A DNA stretch of 64,000 nucleotides, taken from NCBI RefSeq assembly GCF_907164915.1, contig NC_061868.1, positions 18,533,819-18,597,818 of the forward strand. The letters run 5' to 3'. Below the pieces are notes generated by a model. That model saw nothing but the letters and a program-made list of their open reading frames with translations. It did not search any database and had not been told where the DNA came from. This document shows positions 10,862-22,922 of the stretch, in pieces. Positions within the stretch are counted from its first letter, which is position 1. The number at the start of each line of letters is the position of its first letter. The position numbers and the translations under genes are program-made. The stretch is from Impatiens glandulifera. Lineage: Eukaryota; Streptophyta; Magnoliopsida; Ericales; Balsaminaceae.

Positions 10862-13388
10862 TCAATTTTAAATAAAATCGATTAGTCGGAAAGCGTGTGA
10901 CTATTTCTCCTTAGGTATGCATGGATAATGACATGGGTCGTGATACGATTGATGTGATTTCTATTCTTAACAATCATTCTAAAATCCACATGTTTTTCAC
11001 AACGAACTAAAAACGATATCCACTAATTGAAAGCATCGTAAAAGTCTCATATATGATTAGGTTTCATGCACATAATATTTGCCTTCTATATATACATTGA
11101 AGGGTCATCACTCCATAAGACACGTTTATGCCATTTTCCCCTTCCTTCGAGACAATGATGATCATGTCATCTAGAAGAAGAAATTTCTCGATCCACACAA
11201 CGATCATTAGAAACACAAGGACGAGAATGAAAATTGTTTCCTTAAAGTCCTATACATTGATATGCTCAACATCATGGACGTAAGCCCATTTTATCATTTC
11301 AAATAATCTTTAAAACAATTCAAACAAATGGAGTAACTATAAAAGCTAATCATATGACAATGGAGTAATGCATTGTGGTTATACAAGCATACAAAAAATA
11401 CTAACTCAATATAAAAATTGAGAGATGATTCACTTCATTGATGAGAGGTCTATTTTGTTTAGTGGAGGTTTGAAAAACTATTATATATATAAACGATGAC
11501 ATCTCAAAGAAACTCAAGTATGAAAAGATGATAAGGATGAATATGTGATTCGGGATGGTCACGCCTATTCATCGATATCCAATGGAGGACATGATTTATT
11601 TATTTTTATCAAAATCTACGACCTTAAAACCCTAGAGCTCGGCTTAAGATCAAATACAAGGATGAGAATAAACATCACTCTTCAACGTTTATACACTAGT
11701 ACGCTTAAAAAACTCGAAGCGGACTCGTCATACTCTTTTGAAGAGTCTATGATTCCGTTTGAAAAAAAAGAGGTAGCTAGAACAGTCAACCATATAAATG
11801 GAGTAATTTATTACGGATAAGCAAGCATGTGAAAAGTACTAACTTGGTGTAAAAACTGAAAAATGATGACTCTATCAATGAGACGCCTATTATAGTTTTG
11901 ACGTGACCTTAACAAGTTATTTGTAAGACATCTCGGAGTGGCTCGAGAAAGTGACGATGTCTGATATAAATATGATGTCGATAATAATTGTGTTCGTTTA
12001 ATTGGGCTTCAACTAAGACAAGATCTCTCAATCATAAACAATAACTCCAGGTTCCATGTCCGCGACTACAACTTAGACTCCAGAACGATTCTTGTGGATA
12101 AAGAATCCCAACGTCTACTTAAGACAGTGAGCCAAATATTTAAGGTAAATCACGGAAGACGAAGAAATACCTCCTAGAAAACTTGAGCACAAAATTATGA
12201 CATGCTCTCTTGATCATATTCAAGAACAATTCACATGGAAGAACAATGTCAATGACTACTCGAGTTAGTGAATCATATATTTAAGGTAAATTCACAAAAG
12301 AAAATGAAGGATCTCCTAGACAGCCTAAGGACACAATTTATTCCCATACTTGATTGATGATACACTTAGAGGTCTAAAAATTCTATGAATGAGAAATCTA
12401 AAAATGACCGACCCTTCATAGGATTGCATTTTCATATGTGTGCATTATCATATTTTTCATTTAAAACATTTGCATCAACAAAAAAAATAATAAAAATGAT
12501 GATAACGACATCAACAAGAATAAAATTATAGTTTTACACTAAGGGAACTAAAAATTGATGATGAATGAAAACAAAGCATCTAGTAAATAAACGTTAATAA
12601 AACTCTAGTCCTCATGCTAATGACATAGATGTATACTCTATAAAGAGAATGGTACAAAATTAGACACTTGTTTTAGACACATGTTCTCGGATTAATAAAT
12701 AAATAAGATGTAGAAAATATTCTTTTAAATGACCAAAAGTTTAAAGTAGAGACTATAGTGTGACAGCCATGTGAGATGTAGCGCGAGAGCCCTTTCTCAT
12801 TTGTAACCAAGCACAAAATCTCTAAAATGCGTTTGAACACGCAAAATATTTTTCTTTCCTAATTTCTTAAGTATTAAATTAGATGAGAACTTTAAATAAG
12901 TGAAAGCTAGTTTAAATTGACGTTTTTAAATTCATTCTAGTCAAGCCTACCATTTTGGTTTCTCGCCTCACTCGATACTCGAAAGTCGAAAGGAATGTGA
13001 GTTATGCGACTCGACTATCGAGTTTCAAAAACCACTTCTTGCAAAAGATTGATTTTTGGCGTTATATATAATAGGTTTGGACTTATAAGAGCACTAGTGG
13101 AAAATATATATTCACCGAGGAAATTCACTAAGTGTGTTTGAAAACTCTCAAAAATAAAGATTTCACCAAGAGGAGCTATTCGCTCTTACTGAAATATATT
13201 ACAATAACGGAGAGCATCTCTTCACTCTTGTAGATAAGTCATAATTTCGAGGGTCATATGTATCTGCTCTAGGTGAATTTTTAATGTGCCCTAAACCCGG
13301 TTCTTTTCTTTTCTTCCTTCTTCCTTTCTTCTTCTTATCTCTCTTCTCCTCTCACTTTCACCGGCGCGCGCCACTTGAGTATGGATTT
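10862..13388. repeat. Block present only in copy 1; contains repeat R1, second member
   Basis: Copy 2 goes directly from the equivalent of 10861 to that of 13389 (junction at about 37756), so 2.5 kb is present only here. The block resembles 3480-5420 at low identity and also repeats itself internally: 11290-11520 resembles 11760-11960. Near its right end is a pyrimidine-rich tract (13300-13370). Only short phrases (TTCA/TTGA) are shared at the break. Deletion in copy 2 is more likely than insertion here, because no target duplication or terminal repeat is seen. Confidence 0.65.
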
Positions 13389-14027
13389 CAGCATCTTTAG
13401 GTAAGTATTTTCTCTCTATTTCCGATTCTCCTCCGTTTTCGAAGCTCATCGATGAGAGGTCTATTTTGTTTAGTGGGGAAATTAAGGTTATACGTCTCCT
13501 CTTAACTTGAATCTAATGGTTTCCATTTCTAGCTTTAACCCTGCTAGTTGCTTGATGCAATGAAAAGTAGTTTTCTAGTTTCCTTTTTGCTTTGCATGTC
13601 CCTTTTAAAACTTCTCCATTTGGTAGAATTTTTATTTGTTTTACGTTTTTGTAGTTTTCTCAGCCTTATTTGTAATATTTTGAAATCAAAATCGATTCTC
13701 CAATTGACTAGACCAAAACTAAGTTTCTTATATAATGACATTTTTGTACTATTAGTTTGCTATTGAATCTATTTTGTGGCTATTTGACTATCTCCTTAAT
13801 AAATAAAAATATATATACATTTATTTTTAAAATTTTGGTTCATAATCTTGTTATATTTTAGGTTAAGAACTTATTAATGTTTTAGGTTTGTTTTATTCCT
13901 ATTTTTATGGTTTGAAATTTTTGGACATTGTCAAAACTACAAATAAAGTAACCATGATTGGTTAGTTAACTTATTAATTATTAACAACTAGCTATATTCC
14001 GTCTGTTCAGCCAACATGTTTTACATG
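13389..14027. other. Duplicated flank without recognisable genes
   Basis: It matches 37757-38392 with only scattered substitutions. Open stretches on both strands over 13544-13766 are near-mirror shadows and show no protein family. No gene is supported. Confidence 0.6.
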
Positions 14028-14444
14028 GATTGGTCTTTTGGTCTCGAAACTAAGTGCTAGACTTTATTCCTCTTAAACTGGTTTAATTCCTCTTGCATTG
14101 CTATGATCCAACCTGGATCTAATAATGATTTATCCACTTTTTTCGGCTCAATTTGGGATATGAAAGTAGAGTTTTCATATTCTTCTAACAGTTGATTCCT
14201 AATTTTGATGGGTAGTGAGGGGTTACCTATAATAAGCTCAAGAGGATGATCTCTGTTCCTTTTGAGATTCGGTCCAGAAATGTCTTCCAAATGACCGGTT
14301 ATCTGATCAAGGTTAGATAGATCGGTAGGCTGAACAATGTCAAGGCGACCAATTTCCTCAGCAGACACTATGGTGTCAACTTCTGCTGTGAAGCAACTTG
14401 ATCCGACTGAATCTCAGCATTAACCGTTTGGTCATAGACAAATC
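14028..14444 (-). pseudogene. Copia pol scrap split by the LTR-B insertion (copy 1)
   Basis: The minus strand encodes the linker between integrase and reverse transcriptase of a SIRE-like pol, including [20 protein letters not shown] and MQEELNQF, and ends at the equivalent of RPKDQ. It begins immediately at the end of LTR-B, within the RFVHDQ motif. The older copia element was therefore apparently split by insertion of the LTR-B element. Its upstream half is not visible in this window. Both ends are truncations and no start or stop is natural. Confidence 0.8.
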
Positions 14445-15535
14445 TGTTAGGATCTAGATCTCGGGTGGGGGACCGGGGTTTGGCCGGTTTATACCTTCAC
14501 TGAATATTGGTTTGGAGATTAGGAGGTCGGTTTAAGGTATAGTGAATCGGTTAGAGCGGTGCAAGTCGGTTAGTATGAGTCGGTTATAACGTAAAGTCGA
14601 CAAAAAGTAAAGAACAAGACACAGGTTTTTATGGATGTTCGGAGATAAAACTCCTACGTCACCCCTCTTCTCGAAACCGCGAGAATGATATTCACTAAGT
14701 AATACACAAACACAACATCCAATCGAGACTTATTTGTTGCTCGATAAACACTCGTACAATTCTCACCGAAATTGTAAACTCACTTCAAATGCACACTTAA
14801 GCTTTTTAATCTTAGAGAGATAAACACAACTTGTAACTTGGTTTGTCGGAACTCTTAATTGCTGTCTCTTGTAACTGCATTTACTCCTCTTCAGCTCCTT
14901 CTTTTATAGGTGAAATATGCCAACAATCATATTTCTTCAACGGATACCTTCAGGGTAATCCTTGAATCTGATTGGTTGAGCAGAGGTTCAGTGTTGCAGT
15001 ACTGGCGGTTTAAGCTTCCAAGGCATAGGTCAAACCGGCTAGGTTTGTCTTTTCCTTAATATAGCAATTGTCGGTTGGACAGTTGCCTGCACCTGGAAGG
15101 TTGCGCCTCTAACTTATTCCACAGTGGAAAGATCTCTTCAGGCAATCTTCTGCAGCCTGCAGAGTATCATCAGACTTGTATGGATATTGCAATGTCACAG
15201 TCTGTTCCTTTGGTATCGTCTTCCGCAGATACTCAAAGTATCTATTTGCACCGATTTGTAAGCTGTACTTAGTATGATATTCTTGGCTTCTTTCTCTAAG
15301 TAGTCTTCATCGGTTTTCCGGTTGGATGCATTTCGGTTTAGGATGTCTACCGGTTGTTCATAGCTTCAGGTTAACCGGATAGCTTTCCGGTTTTGGATAC
15401 ATCCTCTACTTCTTCTTCTAACCGGTTTGATTCTTTGGTCGGTTGGATTCTTGACCGGTCAGATTCTTGACTGTTCCTGCACAGGAAATTTGTTTTGTTA
15501 AGTTCTTATTTTTAACCGGTCTAATTTATCTAACA
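14445..15535 (-). mobile_element. 3' LTR of copia family B (copy 1)
   Basis: The minus strand starts TGTTAGATAAATTAG at 15535 and ends GATCCTAACA at 14445, matching the LTR at 45401-46528. A TATA box (CTATAAAAG on the minus strand) lies at 14902-14910. AACCG and CGGTT are very dense; I count about ten in the 225 bp before 15500. About 160 bp present in copy 2 (around 38860-39010) has been lost here. The internal ORFs follow on the left-reading strand from 15942. The five bases beyond the end are AAATC (14440-14444); the partner target duplication is not in the window. Confidence 0.9.
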
Positions 15536-15941
15536 ATTTCTCCATTTTTGATTATTTTATTTAAAATATTCAAAATCATGTAAGAAGTAAGAAGTAAGCC
15601 GGCTATTTTTTAAAAATTTGTTTGGACGGATTTTTGAAAAAGACTTAGAAAAAAAAAATTTTGGAAAAATTTGTCTTTGAAGAAAAATTTTGTTTTATCA
15701 ATTTCTCCCATTTTGATTATTTTATTTAAAATATTCAAAACCATGTAAGAAGTAAATTGAAGGCCAGTTTCCAAAAATACTTTATATATATAAAAGTAGG
15801 AAATATAATAAAGTTAACATAAATAAGAGATAATTAAAAATTATATTCCCTCTTCTTAGTCATATATCTCTCTAGTAGGTATTCAACCATCGCCCCCTTT
15901 CCCGGATTGCAAGGATCGACGCCAAATCCGGAGGAAGATCC
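15536..15941 (-). other. Polypurine tract and 3' non-coding region of the LTR-B element (copy 1)
   Basis: Directly before the LTR on the minus strand is the purine-rich AAAAATGGAGAAAT (15536-15549), a likely plus-strand priming site. A phrase of about 60 bp containing this tract is repeated at about 15699-15755, so the tract region was duplicated inside the element. The same duplication exists in copy 2 at 40061-40115 and 40207-40262. No coding is seen. Confidence 0.65.
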
Positions 15942-18550
15942 TTAACCGCCCGAGGTTCTGGTGAATGGTGAAACTTGTGAGGGAAGCGATCTGAGTGGAA
16001 CCGCCTCGATACCCCACACTCTTTTGTGCAGCGGTATATTCTCTTCCTCGACCTCTTTATCTTCTAGTGAAACCGGGTTGGGTGGAGGAGCAACAATCGG
16101 TTCAACAATGTCGGCCAACAGCTGTTGAGTCCGTTTAGCCGCTGCCTTCTTGGAGGTCTTTCTCTTTCTGGTTGCCGTTCCGGTAGATGGAGTAGTCGCC
16201 TTCGATTGCTTTTTTGTGTCGGCGATATCTTCTAATATCAGATGTTGTTGGATTAGCCGAGCCGAATCCTCATTTGCTTGAACCGCTTGTTTTGGTGCGA
16301 CATCTTCCACCACATGAACATGTTTGGCCAGGGCTGCATCCTTCTATTCCCTTTCCTTTTTATCTGTACATTCTCGTCTTCAGCTTCTTGGATCTTCTGA
16401 GCCGTAATCTCATTCGCTTTCTCCAGCGCTTCGTCGGTCGCTAGCTTGGCCGCAATCATCTTTGTCAGCTGTTCGGATACCGCTTTTAGCTCGACTTCGG
16501 TCTAGGCATGCTTTTCTTCAAGTGCTGCCATTCTTTCAAGTATTGAACCGGCTTGGATACCAGATTTAAGAAGACCCTCTTCAAAAGTTTCCAGCTTTTT
16601 ATCCGTTGATGTAAGTTGTTGGGCGGTATGATTGTGACCCTCTTCAAGAGTCATCAGGCTTTGATCCATTAAACCGATCCGCTGGTCGGTTTGAGAAAGA
16701 CCGTTCTCCAGATTTGTAGTTCTCTGTGTTGTGGAGCTGAATAGTTGGTCGTCAAGACAATAGTTATCTTCAACGACTGTAAGCCGTTGAACCGCAAAGT
16801 TCAGTTTTTCACCGGTAGACTCAATCAACCGGTTGGATTTCTTCGCTCTTTCCTTCATTTTCTTCTGCCATTGCATGACGGCATCTTGACAGAATTCCTC
16901 GATTAAATCCATGACCTTGTCCTCGGTTAGAGCATGCACCAACGTTTTGTCGGTTTGTGGAGACCCGGGCCGATCGGTGATCTGAGGATCCGTTTCGGTT
17001 TCAATTCCATTGACCGTGGGTTCCGGTGGAGGAGGGGAATTCTCGGCCTCATTCGGATTCGGAACCGTCATGATCTTCAGGATGAGATCTTAAAAAGTGT
17101 GAAGCCTCTTGATGACCGGGTTCCGATTCTAACCATGTCATCTCATCGGTTAGCTCCCGTTCCTTAGCCGTTAACATGTCCAGCACAATTACATCAAGCT
17201 GGGTTTTCTCCTCTTCAGGGATACTCTGTTCACGAAGGTGACGGATGTGGCCGATGATTTCTTTCAACCGGGCATGCGGTTCAACCATCCTTCCTCTTCT
17301 AAGGGCGGTGACTATGCTCTTAGTCTTCGTAAGGTCGAACACCGACCTTTTCATATCCACCAGTTTCTCCCATTTCTGATCAGCGGGATGCTCTGGTAAC
17401 ATATCGGCATAACCGACTTCCTGCCGTTCGAGAGCCCACTTATAGTAAATATTGCTTGCAACATGGGCCTGCTTGAAAAGTTGCTCTATTATTTGGGAGA
17501 CAAGATCCTCTCCCAATTGTCGAACGTTGTCGTCCGCGGTTTCAAATACCTCCGGTTGCTTAGATGAACCGGTTTCATCATTAACATTTCTGTCCGGTTG
17601 TTCTTCATTGATGGCTTTCCCTTTTCCTTTGTCTAACCGATTCTCCTCGGTGTTATTGGAGTGGGTGCGGCTAGAGCTAGACGCGGAGTTCTCCGGATTA
17701 GGAGTGTCGGCTTGAATATTTGCCGATCAGGATGCGTGGGGAATCGCCTTGCTTCCAGATTGTTCACCCGCTTGAGCATTTTTCTTTCTAGGCTGCGGTT
17801 TCCTAGGACGAGTGGTTGATTGTTTACCGGCTGAGACCTTCACTCTGCCCGGTCGAGTCGTTGTGCCCAAGAAATGAGTAGATCTTATTATCTTGCTAGA
17901 AGGTGTAAGAACACCCGGGTCGGTTTCAATATTGGAGTGGCGCATCAGCTTGCCGAGTGGAACAACATATCCTTGAGATCGCTTTGAGGACGGATCCACC
18001 ATCTCACACAGATTGGAGAAAACAACCTTGACCTAGTTTATCTTAATGCCTCTGACCAAGTCGGCCAACATCTCAATTTTCGAACGTGACAGGCGGTCGT
18101 AGTTGCCTCCTCTTCCTTGAACCGACTTTGAGAGAATCTCGCAAAGGGCTTGTATTCCGGTTTGAGGTCTGTTTTCTTACCGGACACCACTATCGGTTGG
18201 TCAGTATCTGATACATCACATCGAACCGCTAGGAGTGTGTCCTCGTCTGTTTCCACGGAGAAGTCACTTCCTTCTAACGGTAAGTGGAGAACTTCGACAA
18301 CCGATTCTTTTGTAATCTTAAACGGTTTGCCACCGACCGTTGCGGATATAATTCCTTCATTGAGTACGGCGGTTTGGAAAAACTCCGTGACCGCGTCTTG
18401 ATACAAGACGAACGGTCCATTCAGAAAATGATCCAGACCCGAGGCTGATATGAGTTACAGCGCTTGTTTAGCCTCCGTCGATCCGTTTGTTTGAATTTCT
18501 TCGAAGTTCACTTGAAAGATGTGAGTGAAGAGTACAGAATCACGACCCAT
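15942..18550 (-). pseudogene. ORF3 of copia family B, coiled-coil protein, broken (copy 1)
   Basis: This is a long retroelement gene placed after pol, ORF1 and ORF2. The ATG at 18550 opens with the family pattern (a QVNF motif, then VTEFFQTAVL and a LEGSDF motif), followed by a domain containing KPFKITKESV. Then come a basic, nuclear-targeting-like linker (RPRKPQPRKK), a glutamine/glutamate-rich helical region, and a heptad-rich coiled coil over roughly 16250-16900 (minus). The C-terminus is basic again (TRKRKTSKKAAAKR). An in-frame stop about 31 codons from the start and several frameshifts make it non-functional. Related copies are at 40413-42925 and 56695-58835. No enzymatic motif is seen. 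Confidence 0.75.
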
Positions 18551-18660
18551 TTTGCTTAGAGAGACCGAAAGTTGGAAAGATTGAGAGTTTGAGGATTAAA
18601 GGATTGCTAGAGAGAGAAAACAGATTCGTGGAAGAAGGAAATAAAATGACGAATGGAGGT

Positions 18661-18668
18661 ATTTATAG
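18661..18668 (-). promoter_or_regulatory. TATA box of ORF3 (copy 1)
   Basis: The minus strand reads CTATAAAT about 110 bp upstream of the ORF3 ATG. The same box at the same distance is present at 43036-43043 and 56578-56586, so it is a conserved promoter feature of this gene. Confidence 0.65.
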
Positions 18669-18869
18669 GCCGCGACCTGGAAAGCGAACCGACGCGAGCC
18701 GTCACATCAAGAAAAGGCGCCAAATTTCCCTCCAAAACGAGTTGGCGGTAAGTCTTTGGGTGGCAATCTTTTGGTGGGAAGTTATTAAAGCGGTTAACCT
18801 TTTAACCGATAATTAAGGAAGCGGTGAGTGATTTAACCGGTAAATGATGAGTCGGTAAGCGATTTAACC

Positions 18870-18985
18870 GGTGAAAAAAACATGACAATGATAGATACCG
18901 ATACAAAGATAGATATCGATACAAAGACATTCGATTAATGAAGAAAGACATGACAATGATAGATATCGATAAAAAGATCGGTTTG
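18870..18985. repeat. Short tandem phrase between ORF2 and ORF3
   Basis: Phrases of the type ACATGACAATGATAGATA and CGATACAAAGAT recur two to four times. The same pattern lies at 43250-43360 in copy 2. It is downstream of ORF2 and upstream of the ORF3 promoter. No function is evident. Confidence 0.6.
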
Positions 18986-19010
18986 AAATACACATAAAAG
19001 AAAATGAAAA

Positions 19011-19712
19011 TTACATAGTAATCATCTTAGAAAGTTTGTCCTCCACTACTTCCTCATTGAGGACATTAGAGAGATTCACCATTCTACCCGGTCCAAGATT
19101 TGGAACGCAGGCTCGAATGACCCGGCTCAAGTGAGGAGCGTAGCCGAACCCTTTCTTCATTTCGACCATGGTTTTCAAGTTGTTAAAGATGACCGAAGCC
19201 CAATTGATGGGGGTTGAGCTGACGATATAGGTCATCATATCGAAAGTTCTTCTGGAGTAGTTTTGATTTGGAGATTGGCAAATGATCGACCGGTTAACGA
19301 TCTCATGCAGGAGTTGGATGTGGGGAGCAAGGTTGGCTTTAAGGTCGTGATTTTCAACCGGTGTTTCGGAGCCTGAGAACAGTTCAGCGTAATCAACAAC
19401 TGCACTGCCCACCCGGGATGGGAAGTTTTAAAACCCTTCAGTTGGGATGTTAAACATCCCAGCAAGTCGGTTTTCAGAAAGGATGATGACACTAGTTCTC
19501 ACGGTGGAGACAACAGCACCGTTAAACATATGTGCATTGGAGAAAAATTCCAGTATCTCTGGAATCAAGAAAGGTCCGGATTCCTCTAGGAAATCACGGA
19601 GTCCGGTGTCGACTAGAGATTCAAAGATTAACTCCCTTGTTTCAACGTCTTCTATGGAGAGTACTGAATCAAAATCGATCCATAGATAGTTTCTGAGGGT
19701 GCGATGAGACAT
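19011..19712 (-). pseudogene. ORF2 of copia family B with one nonsense codon (copy 1)
   Basis: The frame runs from ATG (MSHRTLRNYL) at 19712 to the stop at 19011, exactly 233 codons plus stop as in the two intact copies (43386-44087 and 55516-56217). Its only lesion is a TAA at 19428-19430 where copy 2 has TCA. Conserved blocks are DFDSVLS, TGLRDFLEESGP, EILEFFSNA, a FNIPTEGF motif, LLHEIVNRSIICQS, FDMMTYIVSSTPINWASV and NEEVVEDKLSKM. There is no signal peptide, membrane segment or known catalytic motif. It belongs to the same broad family as ORF1, ORF3 and the extra gene of LTR-A elements. Confidence 0.85.
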
Positions 19713-19791
19713 TTTTCAGATTTTGCTTAGAGAGGTAGAGAGTAAAGATATGTTGTTTTGAAATGTATTGAAATGGGATGGGAGGAGGTTT

Positions 19792-19800
19792 CTTAAATAG
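19792..19800 (-). promoter_or_regulatory. TATA box of ORF2 (copy 1)
   Basis: CTATTTAAG on the minus strand, 80 bp upstream of the ORF2 ATG. The same spacing is found at 44167-44175 and at 55428-55435 (TATATAAG there). Confidence 0.6.
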
Positions 19801-19906
19801 ATTTGAAATGAGGGGGAACAAAGGGAATTTAATGTTAGTATTCTTTTTTGTCTCATTAATGCTGGGGAATATTTATGTTTTCAAAATGCCTTGGGAAAGA
19901 TGACAT

Positions 19907-20033
19907 GCTTGTCATCTAGGAAAGACTGCAGACCGATACTTTCCAGAGATTTAATCATTTTAAAGATCTCATAGTGTTGTGTCCCTTGTGTTGAGTCAAA
20001 GTCAACTTGGAGAATGTTTTGGAACTGAGACAT
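19907..20033 (-). pseudogene. ORF1 remnant of copia family B (copy 1)
   Basis: Only the first 40 or so codons survive, from ATG 20033 (starting MSQFQNILQVDF) to about 19907 (ending near DDKHVIFP). The rest of the gene was removed by a deletion equivalent to 44277-45116 of copy 2. Both borders share GGAAAG, one copy of which remains here. A TATA-like CTAATATATAAGT lies about 60 bp upstream (20091-20104). Confidence 0.8.
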
Positions 20034-20175
20034 TTTTGTCTAAGTGAGATGATAGGTTGATATTGTGGATATTTGTTTGATGTTCATGTAACTTATATAT
20101 TAGTTGAAGGATGATATAGGTGAATAGTATTATCTAGTAGGTAGCATGTAATTTAGTTTATTAACCATAGGATAA

Positions 20176-20180
20176 AACAT
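20176..20180. other. Empty target site of the LTR-B insertion seen in copy 2
   Basis: Here AACAT occurs once, between GATAA and CTTGCAT. In copy 2 the same flanks are separated by a 17.5-kb element and AACAT is duplicated (45396-45400 and 62910-62914). This is a pre-integration allele preserved by the segmental duplication. Confidence 0.92.
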
Positions 20181-20556
20181 CTTGCATGAATTATGTATGT
20201 TTACAACCTAAGGGTGCGAGTCATAGGCATGGACGGTGAGAGATATCATATCTTCACGTCTTTTGAGGCATGACTGATTTGTTTTGAAAAGGTATATTTT
20301 CAGAACAAATACGTCCAAACACAAACAGTTGTTCCATTTTTGTTAGGAAGCCAAATATTCCAGAATATATTATATTCAAACCGGTTGGTTTTCGGTCATT
20401 GGTCCCGATGCAGTTAATTAGTGTGGGTATTAAGTAACTGGTCGGTTTACTGTAACTGATAGACAAAGTGGTTCTTCAATAAATACGATGGTAAATTCGG
20501 TTTCCGACATTTTAGGAAGAACTGCCGGTTTTGTCTGTCCGAACCGATTTTTCCCT

Positions 20557-22922
20557 TTAGAGGTTAAAGGTTGAAGAAATGAGTTGATTAATATCGGTTA
20601 AACCAAGGATGTTTCTGAAGTAAGAAAACTTAGCTTCCTGCAGGGGCTTTGTGAAGATATCGGCTACTTGTTGATCTGTTGCTACATATTCTAGCCGAAT
20701 ATGCTTTTACATGACATGTTCCCGGATGAAGTGATGCCTTATGTCGATGTTCTTGGTTCTAGAGTATAAAACTGGATTGTATGTGATTGCTATGGCACTT
20801 GTGTTGTCACAGAAAATCGGAGACTCTTCGGCAGTGATACCGAAGTCCTTTAGTTATTGTTGAATCCATAGGAGTTGTGAACAACAACTTCCGGCTGCCA
20901 GATATTCAGCCTCTGCGGTTGACGTAGCAACAGACGTTTGCTTCTTGCTGTGCCATGAAACAAGCCGATCACCTAAGAATTGGCATGTTCCGCTGGTACT
21001 TTTTCGGTCAACTTTACAACCTGCATAGTCTGCGTCAGAATAACTTGTGAGGTTAAAAGATGAGTTCTTTGGATACCACAGACCGACATCAGGAGTTCTC
21101 TTTAGATATTTCAGGATTCGTTTAGCGGCTGTATAGTGAGAATGTTTGGGGTTAGCCTGAAATCTTCCACACACTCCGACCGCAAATAGTATGTCTGATC
21201 TACTTGCTGTCATGTACAGAAGTGAACCGATGATTCCACGATAGGCGGTTAGGTCTACTCCCTGACCGTCATCATCCTTATCCAGCTTGATTGATGAACT
21301 CATTGGCGAAGCGGTAGAGAAACATGTGTCCATCCCAAATTTCTTTAGAAGTTCCATTGTATATTTGGGCTGACTGATGAACATTCCTCCTTCGAGTTGT
21401 TTAACCTGAGGACCTAGGAAGAAGCTTAATTCTCCCATCATACTCATTTCAAATTTGTTAGTCATTAGGGTTGAGAATTTATCACACAGCTTAGGATCGG
21501 TTGATCCGAAAATAATATCATCTACATATATTTGAACAAGTAAAATGTGTTCCTTCTTCTCGAATTTAAATAGAGTTTTATCCACTGAACATATGGTGAA
21601 ATCATGATGTATCAGAAATGCGGTTAGTGTATCATACCAAGTTCTAGGAGCTTGTTTTAAACCGTATAGTGCATTATTTAGACGATATTCATGATTAGGT
21701 CGGTCAACATTTTTAAAACTGGGTGGTTGCTCAACGTATACTTCTTCACGTAGGTCACCATTTAAAAATACACTTTTAACATCTATTTGGAAAACTTTAA
21801 AATTTTTGAAAGCAGCAAAGGCTAGAAAAATCATAATGGATTCAATTCTAGCTACAGGGGCAAATGATTCTTCAAAATCAATGCCTTCTTCCTGTTTGTA
21901 TCCTTGTGCCACTAATCTAGCTTTGTTCCTCGTAACCAAACCGTCTTCATTGAGTTTATTTCTGAATACCCATCTTGTTCCTATGCCCGGTTGATCTTTC
22001 GGTCTAGGGACTAGGTACCAAACTTTATTACTCTCAAACTTGTTTAACTCTTCTTGCATTGTCAAGATCCAATCAGGATCCGACAATGCTTCATCCACCC
22101 TTTTCGGCTCAATCTGGGATATGAAAGCGGAATTGAAGTATTCCTCCAGTTTTTGTCGCCTAGTTTGGACAGGTTTTGAAGGGTCACCTATAATAAGCTC
22201 AGGAGGATGATTTGTGTTCCTTTTGAGATTCGGTTCAAGGGTGTCTACCAAATTACCGTTTGTTTGATCAAGGCTAGACATATCGGTAGGCTGATCAATA
22301 GTGTCAGACCAACCGATTTCCTCAGTTTGAACCGCGGTGTCAGTTTCCTACTGTGTGGCAGCTTGATCCGACTAGGTTTCAACAGTACCCATTTGGTCAT
22401 GGACAAACCGTCTGAAAACCGGAATCTCATCTTCACTATCAGAATGGATATTATTATTTTCCAATCTGTTGTGTAGATCAAAGGATGATGTAGTGTTACT
22501 TTCAACCGATTCATCGAATACAACATGAAGAGATTCTTCCACGGTTAAAGTTCTAGTATTATATGCTCTATATACTTTACTAACTGCTGAGTAACCTAGC
22601 ATTATCCCAATATCGGATTTTGCATCAAAATCAGATAAGTAGTTTTTTCCATTAATGTGAATGTAACATTTAAAACCGAAAATTTTAAGATACTGAATGC
22701 TAGGAATCCTATCAAAATACACTTCATACGGTGTTTTATTGTGAAATTAGTTAATCAAAGACCGATTTTGTGTATAACATGCAGTACTGATAGCTTCAGC
22801 CCAAAATTTTTGAGCAACACCCGAGTCGGCTATCATAGACCTTGCGGCTTCCTTGAGAGTTCGGTTTCTTCTCTCGGCCAGGCTGTTCTGTTAAGGAGTT
22901 CTAGCACTAGACAACTCGTGTA
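20557..22922 (-). pseudogene. Copia family B pol, 5'-truncated: integrase end, reverse transcriptase, RNase H (copy 1)
   Basis: The minus strand carries the last part of integrase (a NSLAERRNRTL motif with the catalytic Glu kept but a stop two codons earlier), then the linker, then a 475-codon open stretch (22281-20854) with reverse transcriptase and most of RNase H. Reverse transcriptase motifs include [11 protein letters not shown] and an intact YVDDIIFG. RNase H shows [12 protein letters not shown] and [12 protein letters not shown] stop after LLWIQQ interrupts the C-terminus, which continues to a natural end at 20557. Everything upstream, including protease, gag and the 5' LTR, is missing because homology ends at about 22922. 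The motifs place it in the SIRE/Maximus lineage. Confidence 0.9.

Larger units (their letters stand above)
1186..22922 (+). repeat. Segmental duplication, copy 1
   Basis: This block is repeated in the same orientation from about 23650 onward. Matching landmarks in order (copy 1 / copy 2) are: exon-like fragment 1462-1692 / 23903-24074; LTR-A right edge 8155 / 33420 followed by GAAAG; SINE 8350 / 33624; CACTA relic 8909 / 34225; pol scrap 14028 / 38393; LTR-B 14445 / 38809; ORF3 18550 / 42925; ORF2 19712 / 44087; ORF1 20033 / 45253; pol. Copy 1 has lost the LTR-A interior, the 3' part of the CACTA relic, most of ORF1 and the 5' half of the LTR-B element. It alone holds 1610-6484 and 10862-13388. 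The right end is placed where integrase homology stops at about 22922. Confidence 0.85.

Noticed and set aside
13093..13120. CACTAGTGGAAAA phrase as a terminal repeat of another CACTA element or MITE
   Set aside because: No inverted partner or 3-bp target duplication was found within the following kilobases.
13544..13766. Overlapping open frames on both strands in the flank
   Set aside because: They are shadows of each other in AT-rich DNA. Neither has family motifs.
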